A stretch of DNA of 64,000 nucleotides, taken from positions 16,751,734 to 16,815,733 of the forward strand of contig NC_079479.1 of assembly GCF_026230105.1 (NCBI RefSeq), given 5' to 3'. The stretch comes from Diorhabda sublineata (Eukaryota; Arthropoda; Insecta; Coleoptera; Chrysomelidae). Below, one piece after another: positions 39,402 through 54,789 of the stretch. The position numbers and the translations under genes were made by a program. The notes below the pieces were generated by a model. The model ran no database searches, was not told the DNA's origin, and saw nothing but the letters and a program-made list of their open reading frames with translations. The first letter of the stretch is position 1; each line of letters begins with the position of its first letter.

Positions 39402-42400
39402 ATGAATGTAAATCGACGATATCTGACAAAGTTAGATGCAAACTCATTCAAATATGTGAGAAATGTTGAAATTCGACTTCAAATGAGGAAGATAGACTTT
39501 GAAAATTTTCAATCAACACAAAGTGAGAATCGACTTCAATGGGCTTCAATGAATGTAAATCGACGATATCTGAAAAAGTTAGATGCAAACTCATTCAAAT
39601 ATATGAGAAATGTTGGAATTCGACTTCAAATGAGAAAGATATACTTTGAAAATTTCCAATCAACACAAAGTGAGAATCGACTTCAATGGGCTCCAATGAA
39701 TGTAAATCGACGATATCTCACAAAGTTAGATGCAAACTCATTCAAATATATGAGAAATGTGGAAATTCGACTTCAAATGAGGAAGATAGACTTTGAAAAT
39801 TTCTAATCAACACAAAGTGGAATCGCCTTCAATGGGCTTCAATGAATGTAAATCGACGATATCTGACAAAGTTAGATACGAACTCTTTCAAATATATGAC
39901 AAATGTTGAAATTCGACTTCAAATGAGGAAGATAGACTTTGAAAATTTCCAATCAACACAAAGTGAGAATCGACTTCAATGGGCTTCAATGAATGTAAAT
40001 CGACGATATCTGACAAAGTTAGATGCAAACTCATTCAAATATATGAGAAATGTTGAAATTCGACTTCAAATGAGGAAGATAGACTTTGAACATTTTCGAT
40101 AAACACAAAGTGACAATCGACTTCAATGGGCTTCAATGGATGTTAATCGACGATATCTGACAAAGTTAGATGCAAACTCATTCAAATATATGAGAAATGT
40201 AGGAATTTGACTTCAAATGAGGAAGATAGACTTTGAAAATTTTCAATCAACACAAAGTGAGAATCGACTTCAATGGGCTTCAATGAATGTAAATCGACGA
40301 TATCTGACAAAGTTAGATGCAAACTCATTCAAATATGTGAGAAATGTTGAAATTCGACTTCAAATGAGGAAGATAGACTTTGAAAATTTTCAATCAACAC
40401 AAAGTGAGAATCGACTTCAATGGGCTTCAATGAATGTAAATCGACGATATCTGAAAAAGTTAGATGCAAACTCATTCAAATATATGAGAAATGTTGGAAT
40501 TCGACTTCAAATGAGGAAGATAGACTTTGAAAATTTCCAATCAACACAAAGTGAGAATCGACTTTAATGGGCTCCAATGAATGTAAATCGACGATATCTC
40601 ACAAAGTTAGATGCAAACTCATTCAAATATATGAGAAATGTGGAAATTCGACTTCAAATGAGGAAGATAGACTTTGAACATTTTCGATAAACACAAAGTG
40701 ACAATCGACTTCAATGGGCTTCAATGAATGTAAATCGACGATATCTCACAAAGTTAGATGCAAACTCATCCAAATATTTGAGAAATGTGGAAATTCGACT
40801 TCAAATGAGGAAGATAAACTTTGAAAATTTTCAATCAACACAAAGTGAGAATCGACTTCAATGGGCTTCAATGAATGTAAATCGACGTTATCTGACAAAG
40901 TCAGATGAAAACTCATTCAAATATATAAGGAATGTTGAAATTCGACTTCAAATGAGGAAGATAGACTTTGAAAATTTTCAATCAACACAAAGTGAGAATC
41001 GACTTCAATGGGCTTCAATGAATGTGAATCGACGATATCTGACAAAGTTAGATGCAAACTCATTCAAATATATAAGAAATTTTGAAATTCGACTTCAAAT
41101 GAGGAAGATAGACTTTGAAAATTTTCAATCAACACAAAGGGAGAATCGACTTCAATGGGCTTCAATGAATGTGAATCGACGATATCTGACAAAGTTAGAT
41201 GCAAACTCATTCAAATATATGAGGAATGTTGAATTTCGACTTCAAATGAGGAAGATAAACTTTGAAAATTTTCAATCAACACAAAGTGAGAATCGACTTC
41301 AATGGGCTTCAATGAATGTAAATCGATGTTATCTGACAAAGTCAGATAAAAACTCATTCAAATATATAAGGAATGTTGAAATTCGTCTTCAAATGAGGAA
41401 GATAGACTTTGAAAATTTTCAATCAACACAAAGTGAGAATCGACTTCAATGGGCTTCAATGAATATAATTCGACGATATCTGACAATGTCAGATACAAAC
41501 TCATTCAAATATATAAGAGATGTTGAAATTCGACTTCAAATGAGGAAGATAGACTTTGAAAATTTTCAATCAACACAAAGTGAGAATCGACTTCAATGGG
41601 CTTCAATGAATGTAAATCGACGATATCTGAAAAAGTTAGATGCAAACTCATTCAAATATATGAGAAATGTTGGAATTCGACTTCAAATGAGAAAGATAGA
41701 CTTTGAAAATTTCCAATCAACACAAAGTGAGAATCGACTTCAATGGGCTCCAATGATTGTAAATCGACGATATCTCACAAAGTTAGATGCAAACTCATTC
41801 AAATATATGAGAAATGTGGAAATTCGACTTCAAATGAGGAAGATAGACTTTGAAAATTTCTAATCAACACAAAGTGGAATCGCCTTCAATGGTCTTCAAT
41901 GAATGTAAATCGACGATATCTGACAAAGTTAGATGCGAACTCTTTCAAATATATGACAAATGTTGAAATTCGACTTCAAATGAGGAAGATAGACTTTGAA
42001 AATTTCCAATCAACACAAAGTGAGAATCGACTTCAATGGGCTTCAATGAATGTAAATCGACGATATCTGACAAAGTTAGATGCGAACTCATTCAAATATA
42101 TGAGAAATGTTGAAATTCGGCTTCAAATGAGGAAGATAGACTTTGAAAATTTTCAATCAACACAAAGTGAGGATCGACTTCAATGGGCTCCAATGAATGT
42201 AAATCGACGATATCTGACAAAGTTAGATGCAAACTCATTCAAATATATAATAAATGTTGAAATTCGACTTCAAATGAGGAAGATAGACTTTGAAAATTTC
42301 CAATCAACACTAAGTGAGAATCGACTTCAATGGGCTTCAATGAATGTAAATCGACGATATCTGACAAAGTTAGATGCAAACTCATTCAAATATATGAGAA

Positions 42401-42633
42401 ATGTGGAAATTCGACTTCAAATGAGGAAGATAGACTTTGAAAATTTTCAATCAACACAAAGTGAGAATCGACTTCAATGGGCTTCAATGAATCTAAATCG
42501 ACGATATCTGACAAAGTTAGATGCAAACTCATTCAAATATATGAGAAATGTTGAAATTCGACTTCAAATGAGGAAGATAAACTTTGAAAATTTTCAATCA
42601 ACACAAAGTGAGAATCGACTTCAATGGGCTTCA

Positions 42634-44103
42634 ATGAATGTGAATCGACGATATCTGACAAAGTTAGATGCAAACTCATTCAAATATATAAGAAATTTTG
42701 AAATTCGACTCCAAATGAGGAAGATAGACTTTGAAAATTTTCAATCAACACAAAGTGAGAATCGACTTCAATGGGCTCCAATGAATGTAAATCGACGATA
42801 TCTGACAAAGTTAGATGCAAACTCATTCAAATATATGAGGAATGTTGAATTTCGACTTCAAATGAGGAAGATAAACTTTGAGAATTTTCAATCAACACAA
42901 AGTGAGAATCGACTTCAATGGGCTTCAATGAATGTAAATCGACGATATCTGACAAAGTCAGATAAAAACTCATTCAAATATATAAGGAATGTTGAAATTC
43001 GTCTTCAAATGAGGAAGATAGACTTTGAAAATTTTCAATCAACACAAAGTGAGAATCGACTTCAATGGGCTTCAATGAATGTAATTCGACGATATCTGAC
43101 AATGTCAGATACAAACTCATTCAAATATATAAGAGATGTTGAAATTCGACTTCAAATGAGGAAGATACACTTTGAAAATTTCCAATCAACACAAAGTGAG
43201 AATCGACTTCAATGGGCTCCAATGAATGTAAATCGACGATATCTCACAAAGTTAGATGCAAACTCATTCAAATATATGAGAAATGTGGAAATTCGACTTC
43301 AAATGAGGAAGATAGACTTTGAAAATTTTCAATCAACACAAAGTGAGAATCGACTTCAATGGGCTTCAATGAATGTGAATCGACGATATCTGACAAAGTT
43401 AGATGCAAACTCATTCAAATATATAAGGAATTTTGAAATTCGACTTCAAATGAGGAAGATAGACTTTGAAAATTTTCAATCAACACAAAGTGAGAATCGA
43501 CTTCAATGGGCTCCAATGAATGTAAATCGACGATATCTGACAAAGTTAGATGCAAACTCATTCAAATATATGAGGAATGTTGAATTTCGACTTCAAATGA
43601 GGAAGATAAACTTTGAGAATTTTCAATCAACACAAAGTGAGAATCGACTTCAATGGGCTTCAATGAATGTAAATCGACGATATCTGACAAAGTCAGATAA
43701 AAACTCATTCAAATATATAAGGAATGTTGAAATTCGTCTTCAAATGAGGAAGATAGACTTTGAAAATTTTCAATCAACACAAAGTGAGAATCGACTTCAA
43801 TGGGCTTCAATGAATGTAATTCGACGATATCTGACAATGTCAGATACAAACTCATTCAAATATATAAGAGATGTTGAAATTCGACTTCAAATGAGGAAGA
43901 TACACTTTGAAAATTTCCAATCAACACAAAGTGAGAATCGACTTCAATGGGCTCCAATGAATGTAAATCGACGATATCTCACAAAGTTAGATGCAAACTC
44001 ATTCAAATATATGAGAAATGTGGAAATTCGACTTCAAATGAGGAAGATAGACTTTGAAAATTTTCAATCAACACAAAGTGAGAATCGACTTCAATGGGCT
44101 TCA
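42634..44103 (+). repeat. Tandem 735-bp pentamer of domain D, copies 1 and 2
   Basis: Units 42634-43368 and 43369-44103. The order is GTGAATCGACG with GAAATTTTGAAATT (GGAATTTTG in unit 2), then GTTGAATTTCGAC, then GTCAGATAAAAACTC, then GTAATTCGACG with AATGTCAGATAC and AGAGATGTTG, then CTCACAAAG with GTGGAAATTCG. Further copies lie at 44839, 45721 and 49689. Confidence 0.85.
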
Positions 44104-44838
44104 ATGAATGTAAATCGACGATATCTGACAAAGTTAGATGCAGACTCATTCAAATATGTGAGAAATGTTGAAATTCGACTTCAAATGAGGAAGATAAACT
44201 TTGAGAATTTTCAATCAACACAAAGTGAGAATCGACTTCAATGGGCTTCAATGAATGTAAATCGACGATATCTGACAAAGTCAGATAAAAACTCATTCAA
44301 ATATATAAGGAATGTTGAAATTCGTCTTCAAATGAGGAAGATAGACTTTGAAAATTTCCAATCAACACAAAGTGAGAATCGACTTCAATGGGCTCCAATG
44401 AATGTAAATCGACGATATCTCACAAAGTTAGATGCAAACTCATTCAAATATATGAGAAATGTGGAAATTCGACTTCAAATGAGGAAGATAGACTTTGAAC
44501 ATTTTCGATAAACACAAAGTGACAATCGACTTCAATGGGCTTCAATGGATGTTAATCGACGATATCTGACAAAGTTAGATGCAAACTCATTCAAATATAT
44601 GAGAAATGTAGGAATTTGACTTCAAATGAGGAAGATAGACTTTGAAAATTTTCAATCAACACAAAGTGAGAATCGACTTCAATGGGCTTCAATGAATGTA
44701 AATCGACGATATCTGACAAAGTTAGATGCAAACTCATTCAAATATGTGAGAAATGTTTAAATTCGACTTCAAATGAGGAAGATAGACTTTGAAAATTTTC
44801 AATCAACACAAAGTGAGAATCGACTTCAATGGGCTTCA

Positions 44839-45573
44839 ATGAATGTGAATCGACGATATCTGACAAAGTTAGATGCAAACTCATTCAAATATATAAGAAA
44901 TTTTGAAATTCGACTTCAAATGAGGAAGATAGACTTTGAAAATTTTCAATCAACACAAAGTGAGAATCGACTTCAATGGGCTCCAATGAATGTAAATCGA
45001 CGATATCTGACAAAGTTAGATGCAAACTCATTCAAATATATGAGGAATGTTGAATTTCGACTTCAAATGAGGAAGATAAACTTTGAGAATTTTCAATCAA
45101 CACAAAGTGAGAATCGACTTCAATGGGCTTCAATGAATGTAAATCGACGATATCTGACAAAGTCAGATAAAAACTCATTCAAATATATAAGGAATGTTGA
45201 AATTCGTCTTCAAATGAGGAAGATAGACTTTGAAAATTTTCAATCAACACAAAGTGAGAATCGACTTCAATGGGCTTCAATGAATGTAATTCGACGATAT
45301 CTGACAATGTCAGATACAAACTCATTCAAATATATAAGAGATGTTGAAATTCGACTTCAAATGAGGAAGATACACTTTGAAAATTTCCAATCAACACAAA
45401 GTGAGAATCGACTTCAATGGGCTCCAATGAATGTAAATCGACGATATCTCACAAAGTTAGATGCAAACTCATTCAAATATATGAGAAATGTGGAAATTCG
45501 ACTTCAAATGAGGAAGATAGACTTTGAAAATTTTCAATCAACACAAAGTGAGAATCGACTTCAATGGGCTTCA
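44839..45573 (+). repeat. 735-bp pentamer of domain D, copy 3
   Basis: Same five-monomer order as 42634-43368. It follows a short segment with GATGTTAATCGACG and an AATGTTTAAATTC monomer (in-frame TAA near 44758). Confidence 0.85.
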
Positions 45574-45720
45574 ATGAATCTAAATCGACGATATCTGACA
45601 AAGTTAGATGCAAACTCATTCAAATATATGAGAAATGTTGAAATTCGACTTCAAATGAGGAAGATAAACTTTGAAAATTTTCAATCAACACAAAGTGAGA
45701 ATCGACTTCAATGGGCTTCA

Positions 45721-46455
45721 ATGAATGTGAATCGACGATATCTGACAAAGTTAGATGCAAACTCATTGAAATATATAAGAAATTTTGAAATTCGACTTCA
45801 AATGAGGAAGATAGACTTTGAAAATTTTCAATCAACACAAAGTGAGAATCGACTTCAATGGGCTCCAATGAATGTAAATCGACGATATCTGACAAAGTTA
45901 GATGCAAACTCATTCAAATATATGAGGAATGTTGAATTTCGACTTCAAATGAGGAAGATAAACTTTGAGAATTTTCAATCAACACAAAGTGAGAATCGAC
46001 TTCAATGGGCTTCAATGAATGTAAATCGACGATATCTGACAAAGTCAGATAAAAACTCATTCAAATATATAAGGAATGTTGAAATTCGTCTTCAAATGAG
46101 GAAGATAGACTTTGAAAATTTTCAATCAACACAAAGTGAGAATCGACTTCAATGGGCTTCAATGAATGTAATTCGACGATATCTGACAATGTCAGATACA
46201 AACTCATTCAAATATATAAGAGATGTTGAAATTCGACTTCAAATGAGGAAGATACACTTTGAAAATTTCCAATCAACACAAAGTGAGAATCGACTTCAAT
46301 GGGCTCCAATGAATGTAAATCGACGATATCTCACAAAGTTAGATGCAAACTCATTCAAATATATGAGAAATGTGGAAATTCGACTTCAAATGAGGAAGAT
46401 AGACTTTGAAAATTTTCAATCAACACAAAGTGAGAATCGACTTCAATGGGCTTCA
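45721..46455 (+). repeat. 735-bp pentamer of domain D, copy 4
   Basis: Same order. It starts exactly 2352 bp (16 monomers) after copy 2, and the sequence after it also matches, up to about 47100. It is therefore part of a larger duplication. Confidence 0.85.
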
Positions 46456-49400
46456 ATGAATGTAAATCGACGATATCTGACAAAGTTAGATGCAGACTCA
46501 TTCAAATATGTGAGAAATGTTGAAATTCGACTTCAAATGAGGAAGATAAACTTTGAGAATTTTCAATCAACACAAAGTGAGAATCGACTTCAATGGGCTT
46601 CAATGAATGTAAATCGACGATATCTGACAAAGTCAGATAAAAACTCATTCAAATATATAAGGAATGTTGAAATTCGTCTTCAAATGAGGAAGATAGACTT
46701 TGAAAATTTCCAATCAACACAAAGTGAGAATCGACTTCAATGGGCTCCAATGAATGTAAATCGACGATATCTCACAAAGTTAGATGCAAACTCATTCAAA
46801 TATATGAGAAATGTGGAAATTCGACTTCAAATGAGGAAGATAGACTTTGAACATTTTCGATAAACACAAAGTGACAATTGACTTCAATGGGCTTCAATGG
46901 ATGTTAATCGACGATATCTGACAAAGTTAGATGCAAACTCATTCAAATATATGAGAAATGTAGGAATTTGACTTCAAATGAGGAAGATAGACTTTGAAAA
47001 TTTTCAATCAACACAAAGTGAGAATCGACTTCAATGGGCTTCAATGAATGTAAATCGACGATATCTGACAAAGTTAGATGCAAACTCATTCAAATATGTG
47101 AGAAATGTTGAAATTCGACTTCAAATGAGGAAGATAGACTTTGAAAATTTTCAATCAACAAAAAGTGAGAATCGACTTCAATGGGCTTCAATGAATGTAA
47201 ATCGACGATATCTCACAAAGTTAGATGCAAACTCATTCAAATATATGAGAAATGTGGAAATTCGACTTCAAATGAGGAAGATAAACTTTGAAAATTTTCA
47301 ATCAACACAAAGTGAGAATCGACTTCAATGGGCTTCAATGAATGTAAATCGACGTTATCTGACAAAGTCAGATAAAAACTCATTCAAATATATAAGGAAT
47401 GTTGAAATTCGACTTCAAATGAGGAAGATAGACTTTGAAAATTTTCAATCAACACAAAGTGAGAATCGACTTCAATGGGCTTCAATGAATGTGAATCGAC
47501 GATATCTGACAAAGTTGGATGCAAACTCATTCAAATATATAAGAAATTTTGAAATTCGACTTCAAATGAGGAAGATAGACTTTGAAAATTTTCAATCAAC
47601 ACAAAGGGAGAATCGACTTCAATGGGCTTCAATGAATGTAAATCGACGATATCTGACAAAGTTAGATGCAAACTCATTCAAATATATGGGGAATGTTGAA
47701 TTTCGACTTCAAATGAGGAAGATAAACTTTGAAAATTTTCAATCAACACAAAGTGAGAATCGACTTCAATGGGCTTCAATGAATGTAAATCGACGTTATC
47801 TGACAAAGTCAGATAAAAACTCATTCAAATATATAAGGAATGTTGAAATTCGTCTTCAAATGAGGAAGATAGACTTTGAAAATTTTCAATCAACACAAAG
47901 TGAGAATCGACTTCAATGGGCTTCAATGAATGTGAATCGACGATATCTGACAAAGTTGGATGCAAACTCATTCAAATATATAAGAAATTTTGAAATTCGA
48001 CTTCAAATGAGGAAGATAGACTTTGAAAATTTTCAATCAACACAAAGGGAGAATCGACTTCAATGGGCTTCAATGAATGTAAATCGACGATATCTGACAA
48101 AGTTAGATGCAAACTCATTCAAATATATGAGGAATGTTGAATTTCGACTTCAAATGAGGAAGATAAACTTTGAAAATTTTCAATCAACACAAAGTGAGAA
48201 TCGACTTCAATGGGCTTCAATGAATATAATTCGACGATATCTGACAATGTCAGATACAAACTCATTCAAATATATAAGAGATGTTGAAATTCGACTTCAA
48301 ATGAGGAAGATAGACTTTGAAAATTTTCAATCAACACAAAGTGAGAATCGACTTCAATGGGCTTCAATGAATGTAAATCGACGATATCTGAAAAAGTTAG
48401 ATGCAAACTCATTCAAATATATGAGAAATGTTGGAATTCGACTTCAAATGAGAAAGATAGACTTTGAAAATTTCCAATCAACACAAAGTGAGAATCGACT
48501 TCAATGGGCTCCAATAAATGTAAATCGACGATATCTCACAAAGTTAGATGCAAACTCATTCAAATATATGAGAAATGTGGAAATTCGACTTCAAATGAGG
48601 AAGATAGACTTTGAAAATTTCTAATCAACACAAAGTGGAATCGCCTTCAATGGGCTTCAATGAATGTAAATCGACGATATCTGACAAAGTTAGATGCGAA
48701 CTCTTTCAAATATATGACAAATGTTGAAATTCGACTTCAAATGAGGAAGATAGACTTTGAAAATTTCCAATCAACACAAAGTGAGAATCGACTTCAATGG
48801 GCTTCAATGAATGTAAATCGACGATATCTGACAAAGTTAGATGCGAACTCATTCAAATATATGAGAAATGTTGAAATTCGGCTTCAAATGAGGAAGATAG
48901 ACTTTGAAAATTTTCAATCAACACAAAGTGAAGATCGACTTCAATGGGCTCCAATGAATGTAAATCGACGATATCTGACAAAGTTAGATGCAAACTCATT
49001 CAAATATATGAGAAATGTAGGAATTTGACTTCAAATGAGGAAGATAGACTTTGAAAATTTTCGATAAACACAAAGTGACAATCGACTTCAATGGGCTTCA
49101 ATGAATGTAAATCGACGATATCTGACAAAGTTAGATGCAAACTCATTCAAATATATAATAAATGTTGAAATTCGACTTCAAATGAGGAAGATAGACTTTG
49201 AAAATTTCCAATCAACACTAAGTGAGAATCGACTTCAATGGGCTTCAATGAATGTAAATCGACGATATCTGACAAAGTTAGATGCAAACTCATTCAAATA
49301 TATGAGAAATGTAGGAATTTGACTTCAAATGAGGAAGATAGACTTTGAAAATTTTCAATCAACACAAAGTGAGAATCGACTTCAATGGGCTTCAATGAAT

Positions 49401-49688
49401 GTAAATCGACGATATCTCACAAAGTTAGATGCAAACTCATTCAAATATATGAGAAATGTGGAAATTCGACTTCAAATGAGGAAGATAGACTTTGAAAATT
49501 TTCAATCAACACAAAGTGAGAATCGACTTCAATGGGCTTCAATGAATGTAAATCGACGATATCTGACAAAGTTAGATGCAAACTCATTCAAATATATGAG
49601 AAATGTTGAAATTCGACTTCAAATGAGGAAGATAAACTTTGAAAATTTTCAATCAACACAAAGTGAGAATCGACTTCAATGGGCTTCA

Positions 49689-50423
49689 ATGAATGTGAAT
49701 CGACGATATCTGACAAAGTTAGATGCAAACTCATTCAAATATATAAGAAATTTTGAAATTCGACTTCAAATGAGGAAGATAGACTTTGAAAATTTTCAAT
49801 CAACACAAAGTGAGAATCGACTTCAATGGGCTCCAATGAATGTAAATCGACGATATCTGACAAAGTTAGATGCAAACTCATTCAAATATATGAGGAATGT
49901 TGAATTTCGACTTCAAATGAGGAAGATAAACTTTGAGAATTTTCAATCAACACAAAGTGAGAATCGACTTCAATGGGCTTCAATGAATGTAAATCGACGA
50001 TATCTGACAAAGTCAGATAAAAACTCATTCAAATATATAAGGAATGTTGAAATTCGTCTTCAAATGAGGAAGATAGACTTTGAAAATTTTCAATCAACAC
50101 AAAGTGAGAATCGACTTCAATGGGCTTCAATGAATGTAATTCGACGATATCTGACAATGTCAGATACAAACTCATTCAAATATATAAGAGATGTTGAAAT
50201 TCGACTTCAAATGAGGAAGATAGACTTTGAAAATTTCCAATCAACACAAAGTGAGAATCGACTTCAATGGGCTCCAATGAATGTAAATCGACGATATCTC
50301 ACAAAGTTAGATGCAAACTCATTCAAATATATGAGAAATGTGGAAATTCGACTTCAAATGAGGAAGATCAACTTTGAAAATTTTCAATCAACACAAAGTG
50401 AGAATCGACTTAAATGGGCTTCA
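49689..50423 (+). repeat. 735-bp pentamer of domain D, copy 5
   Basis: Same order. The fourth monomer has GATAGAC where the other copies have GATACAC, and the fifth has AGATCAACTTTG and a following CTTAAATGGGC. It is the most divergent of the five copies. Confidence 0.8.
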
Positions 50424-53400
50424 ATGAATGTAAATCGACGTTATCTGACAAAGTCAGATAAAAACTCATTCAAATATATAAGGAATGTTGAAATTCGACT
50501 TCAAATGAGGAAGATAAACTTTGAGAATTTTCAATCAACACAAAGTGAGAATCGACTTCAATGGGCTTCAATGAATGTAAATCGACGATATCTGACAAAG
50601 TCAGATAAAAACTCATTCAAATATATAAGGAATGTTGAAATTCGTCTTCAAATGAGGAAGATAGACTTTGAAAATTTCTAATCAACACAAAGTGGAATCG
50701 CCTTCAATGGGCTTCAATGAATGTAAATCGACGATATCTGACAAAGTTAGATGCGAACTTTTTCAAATATATGACAAATGTTGAAATTCGACTTCAAATG
50801 AGGAAGATAGACTTTGAAAATTTCCAATCAACACAAAGTGAGAATCGACTTCAATGGGCTCCAATGAATGTAAATCGACGATATCTGACAAAGTTATATG
50901 CGAACTCATTCCAATATATGAGAAATGTGGAAATTCGACTTCAAATGAGGAAGATAGACTTTGAAAATTTTCAATCAACACAAAGTGAGAATCGACTTCA
51001 ATGGGCTTCAATGAATGTAAATCGACGATATCTGACAAAGTTAGATGCAGACTCATTCAAATATGTGAGAAATGTTGAAATTCGACTTCAAATGAGGAAG
51101 ATAAACTTTGAGAATTTTCAATCAACACAAAGTGAGAATCGACTTCAATGGGCTTCAATGAATGTAAATCGACGATATCTGACAAAGTCAGATAAAAACT
51201 CATTCAAATATATAAGGAATGTTGAAATTCGTCTTCAAATGAGGAAGATAGACTTTGAAAATTTCTAATCAACACAAAGTGGAATCGCCTTCAATGGGCT
51301 TCAATGAATGTAAATCGACGATATCTGACAAAGTTAGATGCGAACTTTTTCAAATATATGACAAATGTTGAAATTCGACTTCAAATGAGGAAGATAGACT
51401 TTGAAAATTTCCAATCAACACAAAGTGAGAATCGACTTCAATGGGCTTCAATGAATGTATATCGACGATATCTGACAAAGTTATATGCGAACTCATTCAA
51501 ATATATGAGAAATGTTGAAATTCGGCTTCAAATGAGGAAGATAGACTTTGAAAATTTTCAATCAACACAAAGTGAGAATCGACTTCAATGGGCTCCAATG
51601 AATGTAAATCGACGATATCTGACAAAGTTAGATGCAAACTCATTCAAATATATGAGAAATGTTGAAATTCGACTTCAAATGAGGAAGATAGACTTTGAAC
51701 ATTTTCGATAAACACAAAGTGACAATCGACTTCAATGGGCTTCAATGGATGTTAATCGACGATATCTGACAAAGTTAGATGCAAACTCATTCAAATATAT
51801 GAGAAATGTAGGAATTTGACTTCAAATGAGGAAGATAGACTTTGAAAATTTTCAATCAACACAAAGTGAGAATCGACTTCAATGGGCTTCAATGAATGTA
51901 AATCGACGATATCTGACAAAGTTAGATGCAAACTCATTCAAATATGTGAGAAATGTTGAAATTCGACTTCAAATGAGGAAGATAGACTTTGAAAATTTTC
52001 AATCAACACAAAGTGAGAATCGACTTCAATGGGCTTCAATGAATGTAAATCGACGATATCTGAAAAAGTTAGATGCAAACTCATTCAAATATATGAGAAA
52101 TGTTGGAATTCGACTTCAAATGAGGAAGATAGACTTTGAAAATTTCCAATCAACACAAAGTGAGAATCGACTTCAATGGGCTCCAATGAATGTAAATCGA
52201 CGATATCTCACAAAGTTAGATGCAAACTCATTCAAATATATGAGAAATGTTGGAATTCGACTTCAAATGAGGAAGATAGACTTTGAAAATTTCCAATCAA
52301 CACAAAGTGAGAATCGACTTCAATGGGCTCCAATGAATGTAAATCGACGATATCTCACAAAGTTAGATGCAAACTCATTCAAATATATGAGAAATGTGGA
52401 AATTCGACTTCAAATGAGGAAGATAGACTTTGAAAATTTTCAATCAACACAAAGTGAGAATCGACTTCAATGGGCTTCAATGAATGTAAATCGACGATAT
52501 CTGACAAAGTTAGATGCAAACTCATTCAAATATGTGAGAAATGTTGAAATTCGACTTCAAATGAGGAAGATAGACTTTTAAAATTTCTAATCAACACAAA
52601 GTGAGAATCGACTTCAATGGGCTTCAATGAATGTAAATCGACGATATCTGACAAAGTTAGATGCGAACTCATTCAAATATATGAGAAATGTTGAAATTCG
52701 GCTTCAAATGAGGAAGATAGACTTTGAAAATTTCCAATCAACACAAAGTGAGAATCGACTTCAATGGGCTTCAATGAATGTAAATCGACGATATCTGACA
52801 AAGTTAGATGCAATCTCATTCAAATATATGAGAAATGTTGAAATTCGGCTTCAAATGAGGAAGATAGACTTTGAAAATTTTCAATCAACACAAAGTGAGA
52901 ATCGACTTCAATGGGCTCCAATGAATGTAAATCGACGATATCTGACAAAGTTAGATGCAAACTCATTCAAATATATGAGAAATGTTGAAATTCGACTTCA
53001 AATGAGGAAGATAGACTTTGAAAATTTTCAATCAACACAAAGTGAGAATCGACTTCAATGGGCTTCAATGAATGTAAATCGACGATTTCTGACAAAGTTA
53101 GATGCAAACTCATTCAAATATATGAGAAATGTAGAAATTCGACTTCAAATGAGGAAGATAGACTTTGAAAATTTCCAATCAACACTAAGTGAGAATCGAC
53201 TTCAATGGGCTTCAATGAATGTAAATCGACGATATCTGACAAAGTTAGATGCAAACTCATTCAAATATATAATAAATGTTGAAATTCGACTTCAAATGAG
53301 GAAGATAGACTTTGAAAATTTCCAATCAACACTAAGTGAGAATCGACTTCAATGGGCTTCAATGAATGTAAATCGACGATATCTGACAAAGTTAGATGCA

Positions 53401-53802
53401 AACTCATTCAAATATATGAGAAATGTAGAAATTTGACTTCAAATGAGGAAGATAGACTTTGAAAATTTTCAATCAACACAAAGTGAGAATCGACTTCAAT
53501 GGGCTTCAATGAATGTAAATCGACGATATCTGACAAAGTTAGATGCAAACTCATTCAAATATGTGAGAAATGTTGAAATTCGACTTCAAATGAGGAAGAT
53601 AGACTTTGAAAATTTTCAATCAACACAAAGTGAGAATCGACTTCAATGGGCTTCAATGAATGTAAATCGACGATATCTGACAAAGTTAGATGCAAACTCA
53701 TTCAAATATATAAGAAATGTTGAAATTCGACTTCAAATGAGGAAGATAGACTTTGAAAATTTCCAATCAACACTAAGTGAGAATCGACTTCAATGGGCTT
53801 CA

Positions 53803-54684
53803 ATGAATGTAAATCGACGATATCTGACAAAGTCAGATACAAACTCATTCAAATATATAAGAAATGTTGAAATTCGACTTCAAATGAGGAAGATAGACTT
53901 TGGAAATTTTCAAACAACACAAAGTGAGAATAGACTTCAATGGGCTTCAATGAATGTAAATCGACGATATCTGACAAAGTCAGATACAAACTCATTCAAA
54001 TATATAAGAAATGTTGAAATTCGTTTTCAAATGAGGAAGAGAGACTTTGAAAATTTTCAATCAACACAAAGTGAGAATCGACTTCAATGGGCTTCAATGA
54101 ATGTAAATCGACGATATCTGACAAAGTTAGATGCAAACTCATTCAAATATAAGAGAAATGTAGAAATTCGACTTCAAATGAGGAAGATAGACTTTGAAAA
54201 TTTCCAATCAACACTAAGTGAGAATCGACTTCAATGGGCTTCAATGAATGTAAATCGACGATATCTGAAAAAGTTAGATGCAAACTCATTCAAATATATG
54301 AGAAATGTTGGAATTCGACTTCAAATGAGGAAGATAGACTTTGAAAATTTCCAATCAACACAAAGTGAGAATCGACTTCAATGGGCTCCAATGAATGTAA
54401 ATCGACGATATCTCACAAAGTTAGATGCAAACTCATTCAAATATATGAGAAATGTGGAAATTCGACTTCAAATGAGGAAGATAGACTTTGAAAATTTTCA
54501 ATCAACACAAAGTGAGAATCGACTTCAATGGGCTTCAATGAATGTAAATCGACGATATCTGACAAAGTTAAATGCAAACTCATTCAAATATGTGAGAAAT
54601 GTTGAAATTCGACTTCAAATGAGGAAGATAGAGTTTGAAAATTTCCAATCAACACTAAGTGAGAATCGACTTCTATGGGCTTCA
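53803..54684 (+). repeat. 882-bp hexamer of domain D, copy 1
   Basis: It starts with a monomer with GGAAATTTTCAAACAAC, followed by one with AAGAGAGACTTTG, an AAATATAAGAGAAATG monomer, CTGAAAAAGTTAG, CTCACAAAG and AAAGTTAAATGC monomers. The order recurs in tandem at 56156 and 57038. Confidence 0.8.
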
Positions 54685-54789
54685 ATGAATGTAAATCGAC
54701 GATATCTGACAAAGTCAGATACAAACTCATTCAAATATATAAGAAATGTTGAAATTCGTCTTCAAATGAGGAAGAGAGACTTTGAAAAT

